Positions 1 to 7,972 of a DNA stretch of 64,000 nucleotides are shown here, piece by piece. A program made the position numbers and the translations under genes. The stretch is from CALHVR01 sp963528625 (lineage in GTDB: Bacteria > Fusobacteriota > Fusobacteriia > Fusobacteriales > Leptotrichiaceae): NCBI GenBank assembly GCA_963528625.1, contig CAURVQ010000005.1, positions 1 to 64,000 of the forward strand. Direction: 5' to 3'. The notes beneath the pieces are model-generated. The model worked only from the letters and a program-made list of their open reading frames with translations, was not told the origin of the DNA and ran no database searches. Positions within the stretch are counted from its first letter, which is position 1. Each line of letters begins with the position of its first letter.

Positions 1-196
1 ATGATAAAACTATATACTTAATCATATCACTTCCACTATATCCATTTATATTTCCACTATTATTTTTTAAAACAAAAAGCCAAATAAATATTGCAGATAT
101 TATTTGTATATATGATGCTATTATACTTATCATATATCTACTTTTATATGCCATCCTAATTTTAATATTAAATAACATAAATTTAATATATTTCAT
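1..196 (-). CDS. ABC-2 type transporter permease, N-terminal fragment (cut by window edge)
   Basis: The first 65 residues of a membrane protein read leftward off the window from an ATG at 196, with an AGGAGG Shine-Dalgarno (204-209) seven bases upstream. It opens with a basic cytoplasmic stretch (MKYIKFMLFNIKIRMAYKSR) and then one hydrophobic helix at about residues 22-43. The layout 'short basic tail, R-x-A-Y-x-x-R, first membrane helix' is what the ABC-2 permease family (drug or lipid export permeases that partner a separate ATPase) shows at its N terminus. The rest of the gene and any ATPase lie outside the window, so substrate and completeness cannot be judged. Confidence 0.55.
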   Translation of the reverse strand, partial: MKYIKFMLFNIKIRMAYKSRYMISIIASYIQIISAIFIWLFVLKNNSGNINGYSGSDMIKYIVLS

Positions 197-266
197 CAAT
201 ATTCCTCCTAACGACTTATTATAGCATATATTAGAATGTATAAAAAGAGTATTTATTTAGATTAAA

Positions 267-293
267 AAATAAGGAGATTTTCACTCCTTATTT
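267..293 (-). terminator. Intrinsic terminator of the adhesin operon
   Basis: A 10-bp perfect stem (267-276 with 284-293, 7-nt loop) is followed on the minus strand by a T-rich run. It lies just downstream of the last fadA-like gene and separates it from the ABC-2 permease gene. Confidence 0.8.
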
Positions 294-329
294 ATTTTTA
301 AATGTATTTATCTCAAAATAATATTTTAA

Positions 330-716
330 TTATCTTAAAGATTGAATTATTCTAAATTCTTCAATAGTTTTCATTTCTTTTTCCATTTCTTTAGCTAATT
401 CCATTTTTAATGATTTATATTCAGCAGCTTTATCTTTAAATTCTTTATTGAATATAGCTTTACTTGCTTTAGAATTAATTTCATCTATTCTTTGAGAAAC
501 AACCATATCCATTTTTTTATAATTTTCTAATCTTTGAGCAGCTGCATTTGCTAAAGCTTCTTGTTCTCTATATTTTTGATCTTCTAATTGAGTTAATTTT
601 TCTAATTGAGCTTCTAATCTACTTAAACTTGTTTCTACTGAATTTTTTTCTGGTGCTGCCATTGCTAAATTAGATAACATTAACGCACTAATTACTAAAA
701 TTATTTTCTTTTTCAT
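330..716 (-). CDS. FadA-family adhesin (paralog 1)
   Basis: A 128-residue secreted protein of the FadA family, the small helical adhesins that fusobacteria use to bind host cells. It has a signal peptide (residues 1-20, cleavage near AMA-A), then an almost wholly alpha-helical, charged chain of about 108 residues. FadA-like features are the SRLEAQLEKL segment, the tyrosine plus Glu/Ala-rich stretch near residues 49-60, and a C-terminal EFRIIQSLR resembling the FadA ending around 'FEKIQALR'. The length matches known FadA (about 129). It sits five bases after the paralog at 722-1102 and should share its transcript, starting from the consensus promoter at 1143-1171. Family membership is fairly secure; adhesin function is inferred from the family. 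Confidence 0.85.
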   Translation of the reverse strand: MKKKIILVISALMLSNLAMAAPEKNSVETSLSRLEAQLEKLTQLEDQKYREQEALANAAAQRLENYKKMDMVVSQRIDEINSKASKAIFNKEFKDKAAEYKSLKMELAKEMEKEMKTIEEFRIIQSLR

Positions 717-721
717 AATTA

Positions 722-1102
722 TTAATTTCCTCCTTTTAATGTTATTATCGCATTGTAATCGTCTACTGTTTTAGTTAATGATTTTATTTCTGAATCTAAA
801 GTAGTTACTACTGCTTTATATTCTTTAACAATTCCAGCATATTCTGTTTGATAATATTTTGTTGAACTTGCTGATTGTAATTTAGCTATTTTTTCTTCTA
901 ATTTAGTTTTTAATGCTTTTTTACTTTCTAAATCTGCACTAACTGTTTGTGCGTTTGATACAATTTTAGCATATTCTTGACTTTCAGTTTGATCTAATTG
1001 TATTAATTCACTTTCCAATTTTTGAAATTTTGCTACAACTGAATCATAATCAGCAAATGAAACAGAACTTAACGCTACTAATAATACTAATATTTTTTTC
1101 AT
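722..1102 (-). CDS. FadA-family adhesin (paralog 2)
   Basis: A 126-residue protein with a short signal peptide (residues 1-17, ending SFA) and a helical hairpin-like mature chain. The central KYYQTEYAGIVKEYKAV segment closely resembles the FadA motif around 'RFYKSQYQDLASKYEDAL', and the C terminus ends in GGN, close to the AGN ending of FadA. Of the three paralogs here it looks most like classical FadA. It is first in a two-gene transcript with the gene at 330-716, driven by the perfect sigma-70 promoter at 1143-1171. Role: probable surface adhesin; the host ligand cannot be told from sequence. Confidence 0.88.
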   Translation of the reverse strand: MKKILVLLVALSSVSFADYDSVVAKFQKLESELIQLDQTESQEYAKIVSNAQTVSADLESKKALKTKLEEKIAKLQSASSTKYYQTEYAGIVKEYKAVVTTLDSEIKSLTKTVDDYNAIITLKGGN

Positions 1103-1142
1103 ATATCCCTCCTAAATTTTTATACATTATTTATTCTATGTA

Positions 1143-1171
1143 ATTATATATTATATAAACATAATTGTCAA
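1143..1171 (-). promoter_or_regulatory. Consensus sigma-70 promoter for the fadA-like pair
   Basis: Minus strand TTGACA (1166-1171), 17-nt spacer, TATAAT (1143-1148): both boxes match consensus exactly. It sits about 40 bp before the FadA start at 1102, so the two distal adhesins can be expressed strongly and apart from the rest of the cluster. Confidence 0.85.
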
Positions 1172-1219
1172 TTTTTATTTTAAATTATACAATTATAAAT
1201 TCATAATTTTAATAAATTT

Positions 1220-1765
1220 CTATTTACTTAATTCATCTTCTGTTAATTCTAATCTGAATTCAATTCTTCTATTTTGGAATCTTCCTTCTTTTGTATCATT
1301 TGTAGATACTGGATCTTTTTCTCCCATCGATGAAGTTCCTAAAATTCTAGCTGGGTTCAATCCTAATTCAATTAATTTAGCTTTTACACTATCTGCCCTT
1401 CTTTGCCCTAATTCCATATTATATTCATCCGATCCTTGAGAATCCGTATGTCCTACAATTTCCATATTATAGTTATAAAATTCAACATATTTTATAATAT
1501 TTCTAAGTTTATCATAATATTCAGGTTTTACATTTGATTTATCAAAATCAAAGTTTAATGCCTGTGCATCTAACACTATTGTAACTTTTTTTGGTGGAGT
1601 TACTACTTTTTCTTTTATTTTGTCTATATTTAAAGTTTCTATTTCTAATGCATTTATTCTTATTGAATTTTCTCTTATATCAGTAGTTGTTAATTTTCTA
1701 GCATTTCCTACAACTGATACAACTAACATTAACATTAACAATATTATTTTTGTTCTTCTAACCAT
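1220..1765 (-). CDS. OmpA-domain protein, short form
   Basis: A 181-residue exported protein. Residues 1-22 form a signal peptide. A short linker follows, then a complete OmpA/MotB-type peptidoglycan-binding domain from about residue 68: NFDFDKSNV, the GHTDSQGSDEYNMELGQRRA core and a C-terminal NRRIEFRL. There is no beta-barrel domain and no lipobox cysteine, so it probably links the envelope to the wall from the periplasm or by association with other outer-membrane proteins. Its start overlaps the end of the lipoprotein gene (1744-1980) by 22 bases, which suggests translational coupling. The domain call is firm; the exact role is unknown. Confidence 0.85.
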   Translation of the reverse strand: MVRRTKIILLMLMLVVSVVGNARKLTTTDIRENSIRINALEIETLNIDKIKEKVVTPPKKVTIVLDAQALNFDFDKSNVKPEYYDKLRNIIKYVEFYNYNMEIVGHTDSQGSDEYNMELGQRRADSVKAKLIELGLNPARILGTSSMGEKDPVSTNDTKEGRFQNRRIEFRLELTEDELSK

Positions 1766-1980
1766 TTTTCAGACTCCTTCTCCAATGACTTATATTGTTT
1801 ACTATAGTCAATTTCACCTTTTTCTTTTAATTTATCTAAGTTTTTAGAAGGATTTACAAATTTATTACTTTCTAAATATTTTTCAATTACATCTAATCTA
1901 TCTTTATTATATTTTACTACCTTTGTATTTGTACATGATACTGCTAAAAGTCCTAATATTAACAATAATATTTTCTTCAT
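1744..1980 (-). CDS. Small lipoprotein of unknown function
   Basis: A 78-residue protein starting at the ATG at 1980, which is preceded by an AAGGAG Shine-Dalgarno; an upstream in-frame ATG at 2022 lacks one and would place a basic tail before the signal. Residues 1-16 are a lipoprotein signal with lipobox LAVSC, so the mature protein starts at a lipidated cysteine. The remaining 60 or so residues are hydrophilic, Lys/Glu-rich and probably helical. It is sandwiched between a coiled-coil gene and an OmpA-domain gene in one operon, so an envelope-tethering or assembly role is plausible. No family recognised. Confidence 0.7.
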   Translation of the reverse strand: MKKILLLILGLLAVSCTNTKVVKYNKDRLDVIEKYLESNKFVNPSKNLDKLKEKGEIDYSKQYKSLEKESEKWLEEQK

Positions 1981-2030
1981 ACTTTTTCTCCTTTTAAAAA
2001 TTATATGTTTAAAATTCCCCAAATATTTTT

Positions 2031-2609
2031 TTATTTTCTCGTTTCTAGTAATTTAAATTTCTCTTCCATTTGGTTCAACATTTCTGTATTTTTTTTATAT
2101 CTATCAATATTACTTGTAATCATATTTATTTCTGCTTTAATTCTTTGTATTTCAGCATCCATTTTTTCACTTTCTGTCATATTTTTTAAAGCTTCTTTTT
2201 TAGCTCTTTCTTCTTCCATTTTTTTAGCTTTTGCTTCTTTTTCTGCTGCTATTTTTTTAGCTTTTGCTTCTTTTTCCTCCGCTATTTTTTTAGCTTTCGC
2301 TGCTTTTTCTTCCATTATTTTTTTATTTTTTGCTTCTTGTTCTTCTGTCATCACTCTTTCTTTTTCTGCTTTTTCTTCTTCCATTTTTTTGGCTTCTGCT
2401 TCTTTTTCTGCTGCTATTTCTTTTTCTTTTCTTTGTTTTTCTGCCATTTCAGCTTCTTTTTTAGCTCTTTTCTCAGCTGCTTCTTTTTCTTTTCCTAATC
2501 TAATTAATCTTTGAATATTAGAATCATTAAAATTAACATCCGCAAATGACATCTGCCCTAAAATCAGCAAAGATCCTAAAATCATTAATACTTTTTTCAT
2601 ACTTTTCAT
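2031..2609 (-). CDS. Secreted Lys/Glu-rich coiled-coil protein A
   Basis: A 192-residue protein with a signal peptide (about residues 1-24, ending SFA). A long charged helix follows at about 40-145, built from near-repeats of the type KEAKAKKIAEEKEAKAKK, then a C-terminal helical segment with a different composition. The repeats have an 11-residue feel typical of TolA-like or surface-fibre helices. The ATG at 2609 is chosen because GAGGAG lies at good spacing. It has a paralog-like partner immediately upstream (2640-3254), and both lie among FadA and OmpA genes. No family with known function recognised; probably an extended periplasmic or surface rod. Confidence 0.75.
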   Translation of the reverse strand: MKSMKKVLMILGSLLILGQMSFADVNFNDSNIQRLIRLGKEKEAAEKRAKKEAEMAEKQRKEKEIAAEKEAEAKKMEEEKAEKERVMTEEQEAKNKKIMEEKAAKAKKIAEEKEAKAKKIAAEKEAKAKKMEEERAKKEALKNMTESEKMDAEIQRIKAEINMITSNIDRYKKNTEMLNQMEEKFKLLETRK

Positions 2610-2639
2610 TATAATTCTCCTCTCAATATATTACTATAA

Positions 2640-3254
2640 TTATTTTCCTAGTCCTTTCACTTTTGGAATTTTATCATACTTACTTTTTTTATTTGCTTCC
2701 TCATTTTCTTTTTTCAATTCTATTTCTTCTCTCGCAACACTTCTTACAACTCTTTCATAAAAATCAACTTTAACTGCTGATTCTGCTGACAATTCTTCCA
2801 ATCTTTCTAACTGTGTTTTAGGAATAACTTTTTCTCTTGCCACACTTGTAGTTTCTTCTTTCATTGTTTCTAATCTAGGATTAACTTCTGATTTATTATT
2901 TTTTTTTGTAACTTCTTGTGCTTTCTTTTGAGAGGCAATTTTTTTCTTTTCTTCTTCCTTTTTAATTCTAATAGCCTTCGCTTCTTGCTCTTTAATCATT
3001 TTTTCTTGTCGTGCTTGTTCCTCTTGTTTCAATTTCATAGCTTTTGCTTCTTGTTCTTTAGCTAATTTTTCTTGTTTTGCTTTTTCTTCTGCTTCCATTT
3101 TTGCTTTTTTTTCTGCTGCTTTTTTCTCCATTATAATAGCTTCTTGCTCTTTATAATAATTTTCTCTCACTTTTTTTAATAAATTTTGTGGAGTATCTGC
3201 CATTACTTGCGTACTTATAACTAATAATGAACCAATTAACAATACTTTTTTCAT
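2640..3254 (-). CDS. Secreted Lys/Glu-rich coiled-coil protein B
   Basis: A 204-residue protein with a signal peptide (residues 1-19, ending VMA). A charged helical region at about 33-115 repeats KEQEAKAMKLKQEEQARQEK-like units, and a less repetitive C-terminal part ends in KIPKVKGLGK. It resembles the neighbouring coiled-coil protein in design but not in its C-terminal half. The best Shine-Dalgarno (AAAGGAGAG) is more than 30 bases before the ATG, with an in-frame stop in between, so translation may be inefficient or depend on leader folding. No family recognised; likely a surface or periplasmic coiled coil. Confidence 0.72.
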   Translation of the reverse strand: MKKVLLIGSLLVISTQVMADTPQNLLKKVRENYYKEQEAIIMEKKAAEKKAKMEAEEKAKQEKLAKEQEAKAMKLKQEEQARQEKMIKEQEAKAIRIKKEEEKKKIASQKKAQEVTKKNNKSEVNPRLETMKEETTSVAREKVIPKTQLERLEELSAESAVKVDFYERVVRSVAREEIELKKENEEANKKSKYDKIPKVKGLGK

Positions 3255-3306
3255 ACTTTTTTACTTTAATAGCGATTATTCAGCTACTCTCCTTTCATAT
3301 AATATA

Positions 3307-3684
3307 TTACTGCATACTTACTAATAGTTTTTCTAACTCTGAAATTTTTTGTTCTCTTTCTAAAATATTTTTTGTTATATTTTTATAATACGCTTCATAC
3401 TCATTTAATAATTTTTTATAAGCATCTCTGTGCCATCTTACTTCAGAATCTTTTCTTAATTTTTCTAACTTAACTTCTTTTCCTTTTTCTTTTTCTTTCA
3501 ACTCAATTATTTCATTTTTTAATTTTAATTTTTCATTTTCAAATTCTTTTTTCTTAGCTTCTTCTCGTTGAATTAAATCATTAAATTTTAATTCAATAGA
3601 TTGAAGTGTTGACATTATTTTTGTATCAGCTCCATAACTTAAACTGGCTAATAAAAGCAGTGATGTTATCAAGAATTTTTTCAT
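3307..3684 (-). CDS. FadA-family adhesin-like protein (paralog 3)
   Basis: A 125-residue secreted helical protein: signal peptide at 1-18 (ending SYG), then a continuous Lys/Glu-rich helix-turn-helix. The WHRDAYKKLLNEYEAYYKNI segment aligns with the 'FYKSQYQDLASKYEDAL' region of FadA, and the total length fits the family. It is more divergent and more charged than the other two paralogs. It is the first gene of the transcript that starts at the promoter at 3735-3763 and probably runs through the coiled-coil, lipoprotein and OmpA genes. AAGGTGG lies at good spacing before the ATG. Confidence 0.75.
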   Translation of the reverse strand: MKKFLITSLLLLASLSYGADTKIMSTLQSIELKFNDLIQREEAKKKEFENEKLKLKNEIIELKEKEKGKEVKLEKLRKDSEVRWHRDAYKKLLNEYEAYYKNITKNILEREQKISELEKLLVSMQ

Positions 3685-3734
3685 TTTTTATACCACCTTT
3701 TTTATTTTAATATTTTTTGTTTACTTATATTATT

Positions 3735-3763
3735 ATAATAACATATTTTTTTAGTTTTATCAA
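3735..3763 (-). promoter_or_regulatory. Promoter for the adhesin/coiled-coil operon
   Basis: Minus strand TTGATA (3758-3763), 17-nt spacer, TATTAT (3735-3740) with a TG extension before the -10. It lies about 50 bp upstream of the FadA-like gene at 3307-3684. Confidence 0.65.
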
Positions 3764-3831
3764 ATAAGTTATATTTATTTTTTATATTAAAATTTATACA
3801 ATTCACATTATATAATTAATAGAATTACTCT

Positions 3832-4632
3832 CTATTCTTTATTTATAAAATTCAACTTACCAAAATCTACATTATAGAATAATAACTCAACCCTTCTGTT
3901 ATTGTATCTTCCTTGTACTGTTTCATTCGTATCCATTGGTTCAGATTCCCCTTTTCCAGAAATTACTCCATATGATACTGTATCACTTAATCCATATTGT
4001 TTTAATAATTTAGCTACACTATTTGCTCTTCTTTCTGATAATTTTTGATTATATGCATCTGAAGCTGTTGAATCTGTATGCCCTACAACATCAATTGTTC
4101 CACCTTTTGCAAATTCATTTATAAATCTTGCAATACTTTCTAAATCTTTCACTTCAGCTGATGATGGTTCACCTTTATCTACTCTAAATCCATGAATGAT
4201 ACATTTTCTTTCTACATTTGAACAATTAAACGGTAATACTACTGTATCCATTTCTATTTTTGTTATTTCTTCTGGAGTTACTTTTTCTTCAACTTGCTGC
4301 ACTACTTTTGTTTCTGAGGGATCTTCAAATCCAAATAAATATAAATTTGTTTCATTTCCAAGTATATTTGTTTTTACAATTCTTTGTCCATAAATGATAT
4401 TGTATGTTTTACCTGTTTTTAACTCTCTCCAATTTACCATTGATTCATTAAAATGATAAACTTTATTGTCTTTATCAACACAAGTTACTCTTGTTCCATC
4501 AAAATTTCCTTTTTGACGTTGAACATCTGTCACTTTACAAGTTACAGTTTTTAATTTTTTATCATCTTTCACATTATTTTCTGCAAAAATCATAGTGCTA
4601 ATCCCCAATATTAACAACATTAATTTTTTCAT
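3832..4632 (-). CDS. OmpA-domain protein with a unique N-terminal domain
   Basis: A 266-residue exported protein: signal peptide 1-17; an N-terminal domain of about 90 residues (17-110) containing KLKTVTCKVTDVQRQKG, with no family recognised; then a C-terminal OmpA domain of about 125 residues with VVGHTDSTASDAYNQKLSER and NNRRVELLFYN. The C-terminal half is clearly paralogous to the porin at 21219-22310, including the unusual pre-domain cysteine pair (CSNVERKC) and the VDFGKLNF tail after the domain. The N-terminal domain replaces the beta-barrel. It probably binds peptidoglycan; the N-terminal partner is unknown. It has its own promoter at 4670-4698. Confidence 0.82.
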   Translation of the reverse strand: MKKLMLLILGISTMIFAENNVKDDKKLKTVTCKVTDVQRQKGNFDGTRVTCVDKDNKVYHFNESMVNWRELKTGKTYNIIYGQRIVKTNILGNETNLYLFGFEDPSETKVVQQVEEKVTPEEITKIEMDTVVLPFNCSNVERKCIIHGFRVDKGEPSSAEVKDLESIARFINEFAKGGTIDVVGHTDSTASDAYNQKLSERRANSVAKLLKQYGLSDTVSYGVISGKGESEPMDTNETVQGRYNNRRVELLFYNVDFGKLNFINKE

Positions 4633-4669
4633 TTTTCCTCCTAGATAATTTACAAATATTTTTATAAGT

Positions 4670-4698
4670 ATTTTACTATATTTTTCATTATTTTACAA
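4670..4698 (-). promoter_or_regulatory. Promoter of the 266-residue OmpA-domain gene
   Basis: Minus strand TTGTAA (4693-4698), 17-nt spacer, TAAAAT (4670-4675), about 40 bp before the start codon at 4632. The rest of the gap to 4830 is AT-rich with nothing recognised. Confidence 0.6.
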
Positions 4699-4829
4699 TA
4701 TATTATTTTTCATTTTTTAGCTATCATTAATTTTACCTTTGTTTAATATTTTAACCCCTTTTTTTAGTATATTACTTAACTTCACCCTATTTTCTAATTA
4801 TATTTCAATATTATTTTTAATTAAAAAAA

Positions 4830-4854
4830 TAAGAGGATTTATAATTTCCTCTTA
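4830..4854 (-). terminator. Terminator of the nickel/peptide ABC operon
   Basis: An 8-bp stem (4830-4837 with 4847-4854, 9-nt loop) followed on the minus strand by seven T residues. It directly follows the stop codon of the last ABC gene at 4858. Confidence 0.85.
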
Positions 4855-4857
4855 GTT

Positions 4858-5610
4858 TTATATTTCAAACACTGAATTAATTAATTTTTTTGTATATGGA
4901 TGTTTAGAATTAGTTTTTAAATCCTTTGAATCTAGTATTTCCATTATTTCACCACAACACATTACTATTATTTTTTGGCTCATTTTCTGAACTACCGCCA
5001 AATCATGACTTATAAATAAATACGATAATTTTTTCTCAATTCTTAATTTTTCTAAAAGTTCTAATATTTGTTTTTGAATAGAAACATCTAAAGCACTCGT
5101 TATTTCATCACAAATGACAAGTTTTGGTTTTATAATTAATGTTTTAGCAATTGTTATTCTTTGTAATTGACCGCCAGAAAATTCATGTGGATATCTATTT
5201 AATGATTGTTCATCCAATCCAACATCTTTCAATGCCTTTTTCATAATAGTTACAGTTTCATTTTTCGGTATTTTCATAAAATTCCTAATCGGTTCATATA
5301 AATAATCAATTATTTTCATTCTAGGGTTAAAAGATGACAACGGCTCTTGAAAAATCATTTGAATATTTTTAGAAAATTTATTATTTATTAATTCATTTCC
5401 ATCAAAAAATATACTACCTGTTGTTTTCTTTTCAATTCCAGCAATTATTCTTGCAAGTGTGCTTTTACCACAACCACTTTCCCCTACAATTCCTAAACAT
5501 TCTCCATCTTTTAATCTAAAACTAATATTATTTAATGCAAAAAACTTTTCTTTTTTATTTCCTTCAAAAACTTTTGAAAGATTTTCTATAATTAATAAAT
5601 CTTTTTCCAT
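4858..5610 (-). CDS. Nickel/peptide-type ABC importer, second ATPase (NikE/DppF-like)
   Basis: A 250-residue ATP-binding subunit that powers solute import with the permeases at 7973-9720. Visible motifs: Walker A GESGCGKSTLARI, a Q-loop in IQMIFQEPLSSFNPRM (the 'SLNPR' style typical of the oligopeptide/nickel subfamily), signature SGGQLQR, Walker B KLVICDEITSALD and the switch histidine in ISHDLAVV. It starts 13 bases after the other ATPase gene ends and is last in the operon. The short length (about 250, against about 320 for OppF/DppF) fits the NikE branch, but nickel versus peptide cannot be settled from sequence alone. Confidence 0.88.
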   Translation of the reverse strand: MEKDLLIIENLSKVFEGNKKEKFFALNNISFRLKDGECLGIVGESGCGKSTLARIIAGIEKKTTGSIFFDGNELINNKFSKNIQMIFQEPLSSFNPRMKIIDYLYEPIRNFMKIPKNETVTIMKKALKDVGLDEQSLNRYPHEFSGGQLQRITIAKTLIIKPKLVICDEITSALDVSIQKQILELLEKLRIEKKLSYLFISHDLAVVQKMSQKIIVMCCGEIMEILDSKDLKTNSKHPYTKKLINSVFEI

Positions 5611-5622
5611 ATCGTCCCCAAT

Positions 5623-6399
5623 TTATTTTAATTTTATTAATGAACTCAGTAATTTTTTTGTATAATTTTGTTTTGGATTTTTTATAATATTTTCTTTACT
5701 ATCAAATTCAATAATTTCACCATTTTTCATAACAGCTATTCTATTGGAAATATAAGCAGCAACCCCTATATTATGAGTTACTAATAAAATAGATACTCCA
5801 TATTCTTTATTTATTCTTTTTAATTCTTCTACAATTTGAGCTTGTACCGTTACATCTAATGCACTTGTTGGTTCATCTGCCAATATTAATTTCGGTTTTT
5901 GAGATAAAATCATCGCAATAGCAACACGCTGTTTCATACCTCCCGAAAGCTCAAATGGATAAGACTTCATTACTCTTTCAATATCATTCAAATTTACTTT
6001 TAATAAATTTTCTTTTATTATTTCAATCGCTTCCTTTTTAGAAATTTTATTATGAGTTAAAATATATTCCAAAAACTGTTTTTCAACTGTTTTTATAGGA
6101 TTCATTGTTGCTCCAGCGTCTTGAAATATAATACCTATTTCTTTTCCTCGTATTTTTTGAATTTCTTTTTCATTTAATAAAGAAATATTTTCTCCTAAAA
6201 ACAAAATCTCTCCATTTGATATAAATCCACCATTTGAAATAATATTTAATATTGCTCTAATTAAAGTACTTTTTCCGCTTCCACTTTCTCCAACTATTGA
6301 AATTATTTCTTTTTCATTTATATTAAAATTCAAATTTTCTATAATTTTATTTTTAGTATATACAACATCTAAATTTTTAATTTCTAATAGTGGCTTCAT
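5623..6399 (-). CDS. Nickel/peptide-type ABC importer, first ATPase (NikD/DppD-like)
   Basis: A 258-residue ATPase: Walker A GESGSGKSTLIRA, the IGIIFQDAGATMNPI Q-loop, signature LSGGMKQRVAIAM, Walker B LILADEPTSALDVT and switch histidine in LVTHNIGVA. It pairs with the ATPase at 4858-5610 to form the cytoplasmic heterodimer of the importer. It follows the interrupted binding-protein gene by 11 bases, so all five genes form one transcript from the promoter at 9771-9799. The compact size fits NikD. Confidence 0.88.
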   Translation of the reverse strand: MKPLLEIKNLDVVYTKNKIIENLNFNINEKEIISIVGESGSGKSTLIRAILNIISNGGFISNGEILFLGENISLLNEKEIQKIRGKEIGIIFQDAGATMNPIKTVEKQFLEYILTHNKISKKEAIEIIKENLLKVNLNDIERVMKSYPFELSGGMKQRVAIAMILSQKPKLILADEPTSALDVTVQAQIVEELKRINKEYGVSILLVTHNIGVAAYISNRIAVMKNGEIIEFDSKENIIKNPKQNYTKKLLSSLIKLK

Positions 6400-6410
6400 A
6401 CAATCATCCT

Positions 6411-7964
6411 TTATTTTTTAATTTTAGTATCTAATGTTATTAAATAATAATCTATCGGGAAAGTTTTTAAATTTTCTACTTTTTTGCTTGAAACATCAAC
6501 ATTTGATTGACTTATTAAATGCATTCCATAACCTTCATTTATAATTAATTGACTTGCTTCTCTCGCAATTTTTTCTCTTTCAACTACATCAAATGTTACA
6601 GATAATTTTTCAACTAAATCATCTAATGTTTTATCGCTATATTTCCCAGAATTTCCACTACCATTTGTTGTAAAGAAGTTTGCTAAGAACCATTGAGGAT
6701 CTCCTGTTGATAATGTTTGAATGTTTTTAAAGAAGAAATCAAAATTACCTTTTTCTACAACATCTTCAACATTTTCAGCTAAATTAACATTAAGTTTTAT
6801 TCCAACTTCTTTTAATTGTGCTTCCAACAATTCAGCTACAACTGTATTTGCTCTCGTAACTTTTTGAGCTGAAGTTCCGTACATCTCTATTTCTAAATTT
6901 TTACCATTTTTATCAACATAACCGTCACCATTAGTGTCTTTATATCCTGCTTCTGCCAATAATGCTTTGGCTTTTTCTACATCATATTTAGCTCCTTGTA
7001 CTTTATCTCCACCATAAGGTGTTGATGGTGAAAATGGTGCTTTTGCTGCTACTGCTCCACCTCCAACTACTTTTGCAATCGTATCATAGTCAACTGCTGC
7101 ATTTAATGCTAAACGAATATTTTTATCATTTAAAGGAGCTCTTTGTACATTCATTATCATTGATTCTACACGAGTTCCTACTTTTGTCCCTACATTAAAG
7201 TCTTTATTATCAGTAAATAAAGCAATGTTTGCTGCTCTAATTCCTTGAGCTACATCGACATCTCCAGATTGTAACGCTAACGCTCTTGTATTGTCGTCTT
7301 CAATATTAAACACTGTCATTCCACTTAACCCCGGTTTTCCACCCCAATAATTATCGTATGCTTCCATTTCAAATGAAGTTCCCGGATTAAACGAAGTTAT
7401 TTTATAAGGCCCTGTTGTAACAGGCGTTTCTTTAAATTTACTTGTATCTGCCGTTGTATCAACTATTATAAATAACGGTTCAGATATATTTGCCAAAAAT
7501 GCTCCATAAGGTTCTTTTGTTTTAAAGATAACATTTTCTCCATCAACTGTTATCGTATCAATATTTAAAGTCGTTGCTCCTCTTTCGTTTAATTTCATTG
7601 ATCTTTCAATTGATGTTTTAACTGCTTCTGGCGTTAATGGATTCCCATTTTGGAATGTAACACCTTTTCTTATATGAAATTTCCAAGTTTTTTCATCAAC
7701 ATTTTCTCAAGAATCTGCAAGTTGTCCCACTATATTTAAGTTTTCATCTATTGTCACCAATGTTTCTCCCGCTGCAACTCTTGTTAAAGTCCAACCATCC
7801 CATTCATTAGCTGGATCTAATGTTTCTCCAAACCAATAAAGTGCCACTTTCAAATGTCCTCTTTCGCCATTATTTGTTTTTGCTTCCTCTTTTTTTGCTC
7901 CACAACTTATGAAAACAAAACATAAAATTGCTGTTAAAATAACTTTTAATAATCCTTTTTTCAC
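6411..7964 (-). pseudogene. Nickel/peptide ABC importer substrate-binding lipoprotein, interrupted by one in-frame TGA
   Basis: A 517-codon reading frame for a family 5 extracellular solute-binding protein (NikA/DppA/OppA type) with a single TGA at 7707-7709 (codon 86). Codons before it encode a lipoprotein signal (lipobox VFISCG) and the start of the mature fold, ending GQLADS. Codons after it continue in the same frame with ENVDEKTWKFHIRKGVTFQNG, the family's classic 'LA.SW...D..TWTFHLRKGVKFHDG' block. The TGA therefore sits where family members have Trp (TGG). No frameshift is needed. Both halves otherwise look intact, as do the four partner genes, so this is either a very recent nonsense mutation, a base error, or readthrough. 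Without readthrough only an 85-residue fragment is made; reinitiation at the ATG at 7598 would lack a signal peptide. Confidence 0.85.
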
Positions 7965-7972
7965 TTTTCCTC

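Noticed and set aside
2005..2514. 169-residue plus-strand open frame, Phe/Ser-rich
   Set aside because: It is the mirror of the Lys/Glu-rich repeats of the coiled-coil gene on the other strand; it lacks a ribosome site and known motifs.
7707..7709. TGA read as selenocysteine, or general reassignment of TGA to Trp
   Set aside because: Homologs have Trp here and not Cys, Trp is encoded by TGG throughout the window, and other conserved genes lack internal TGA.
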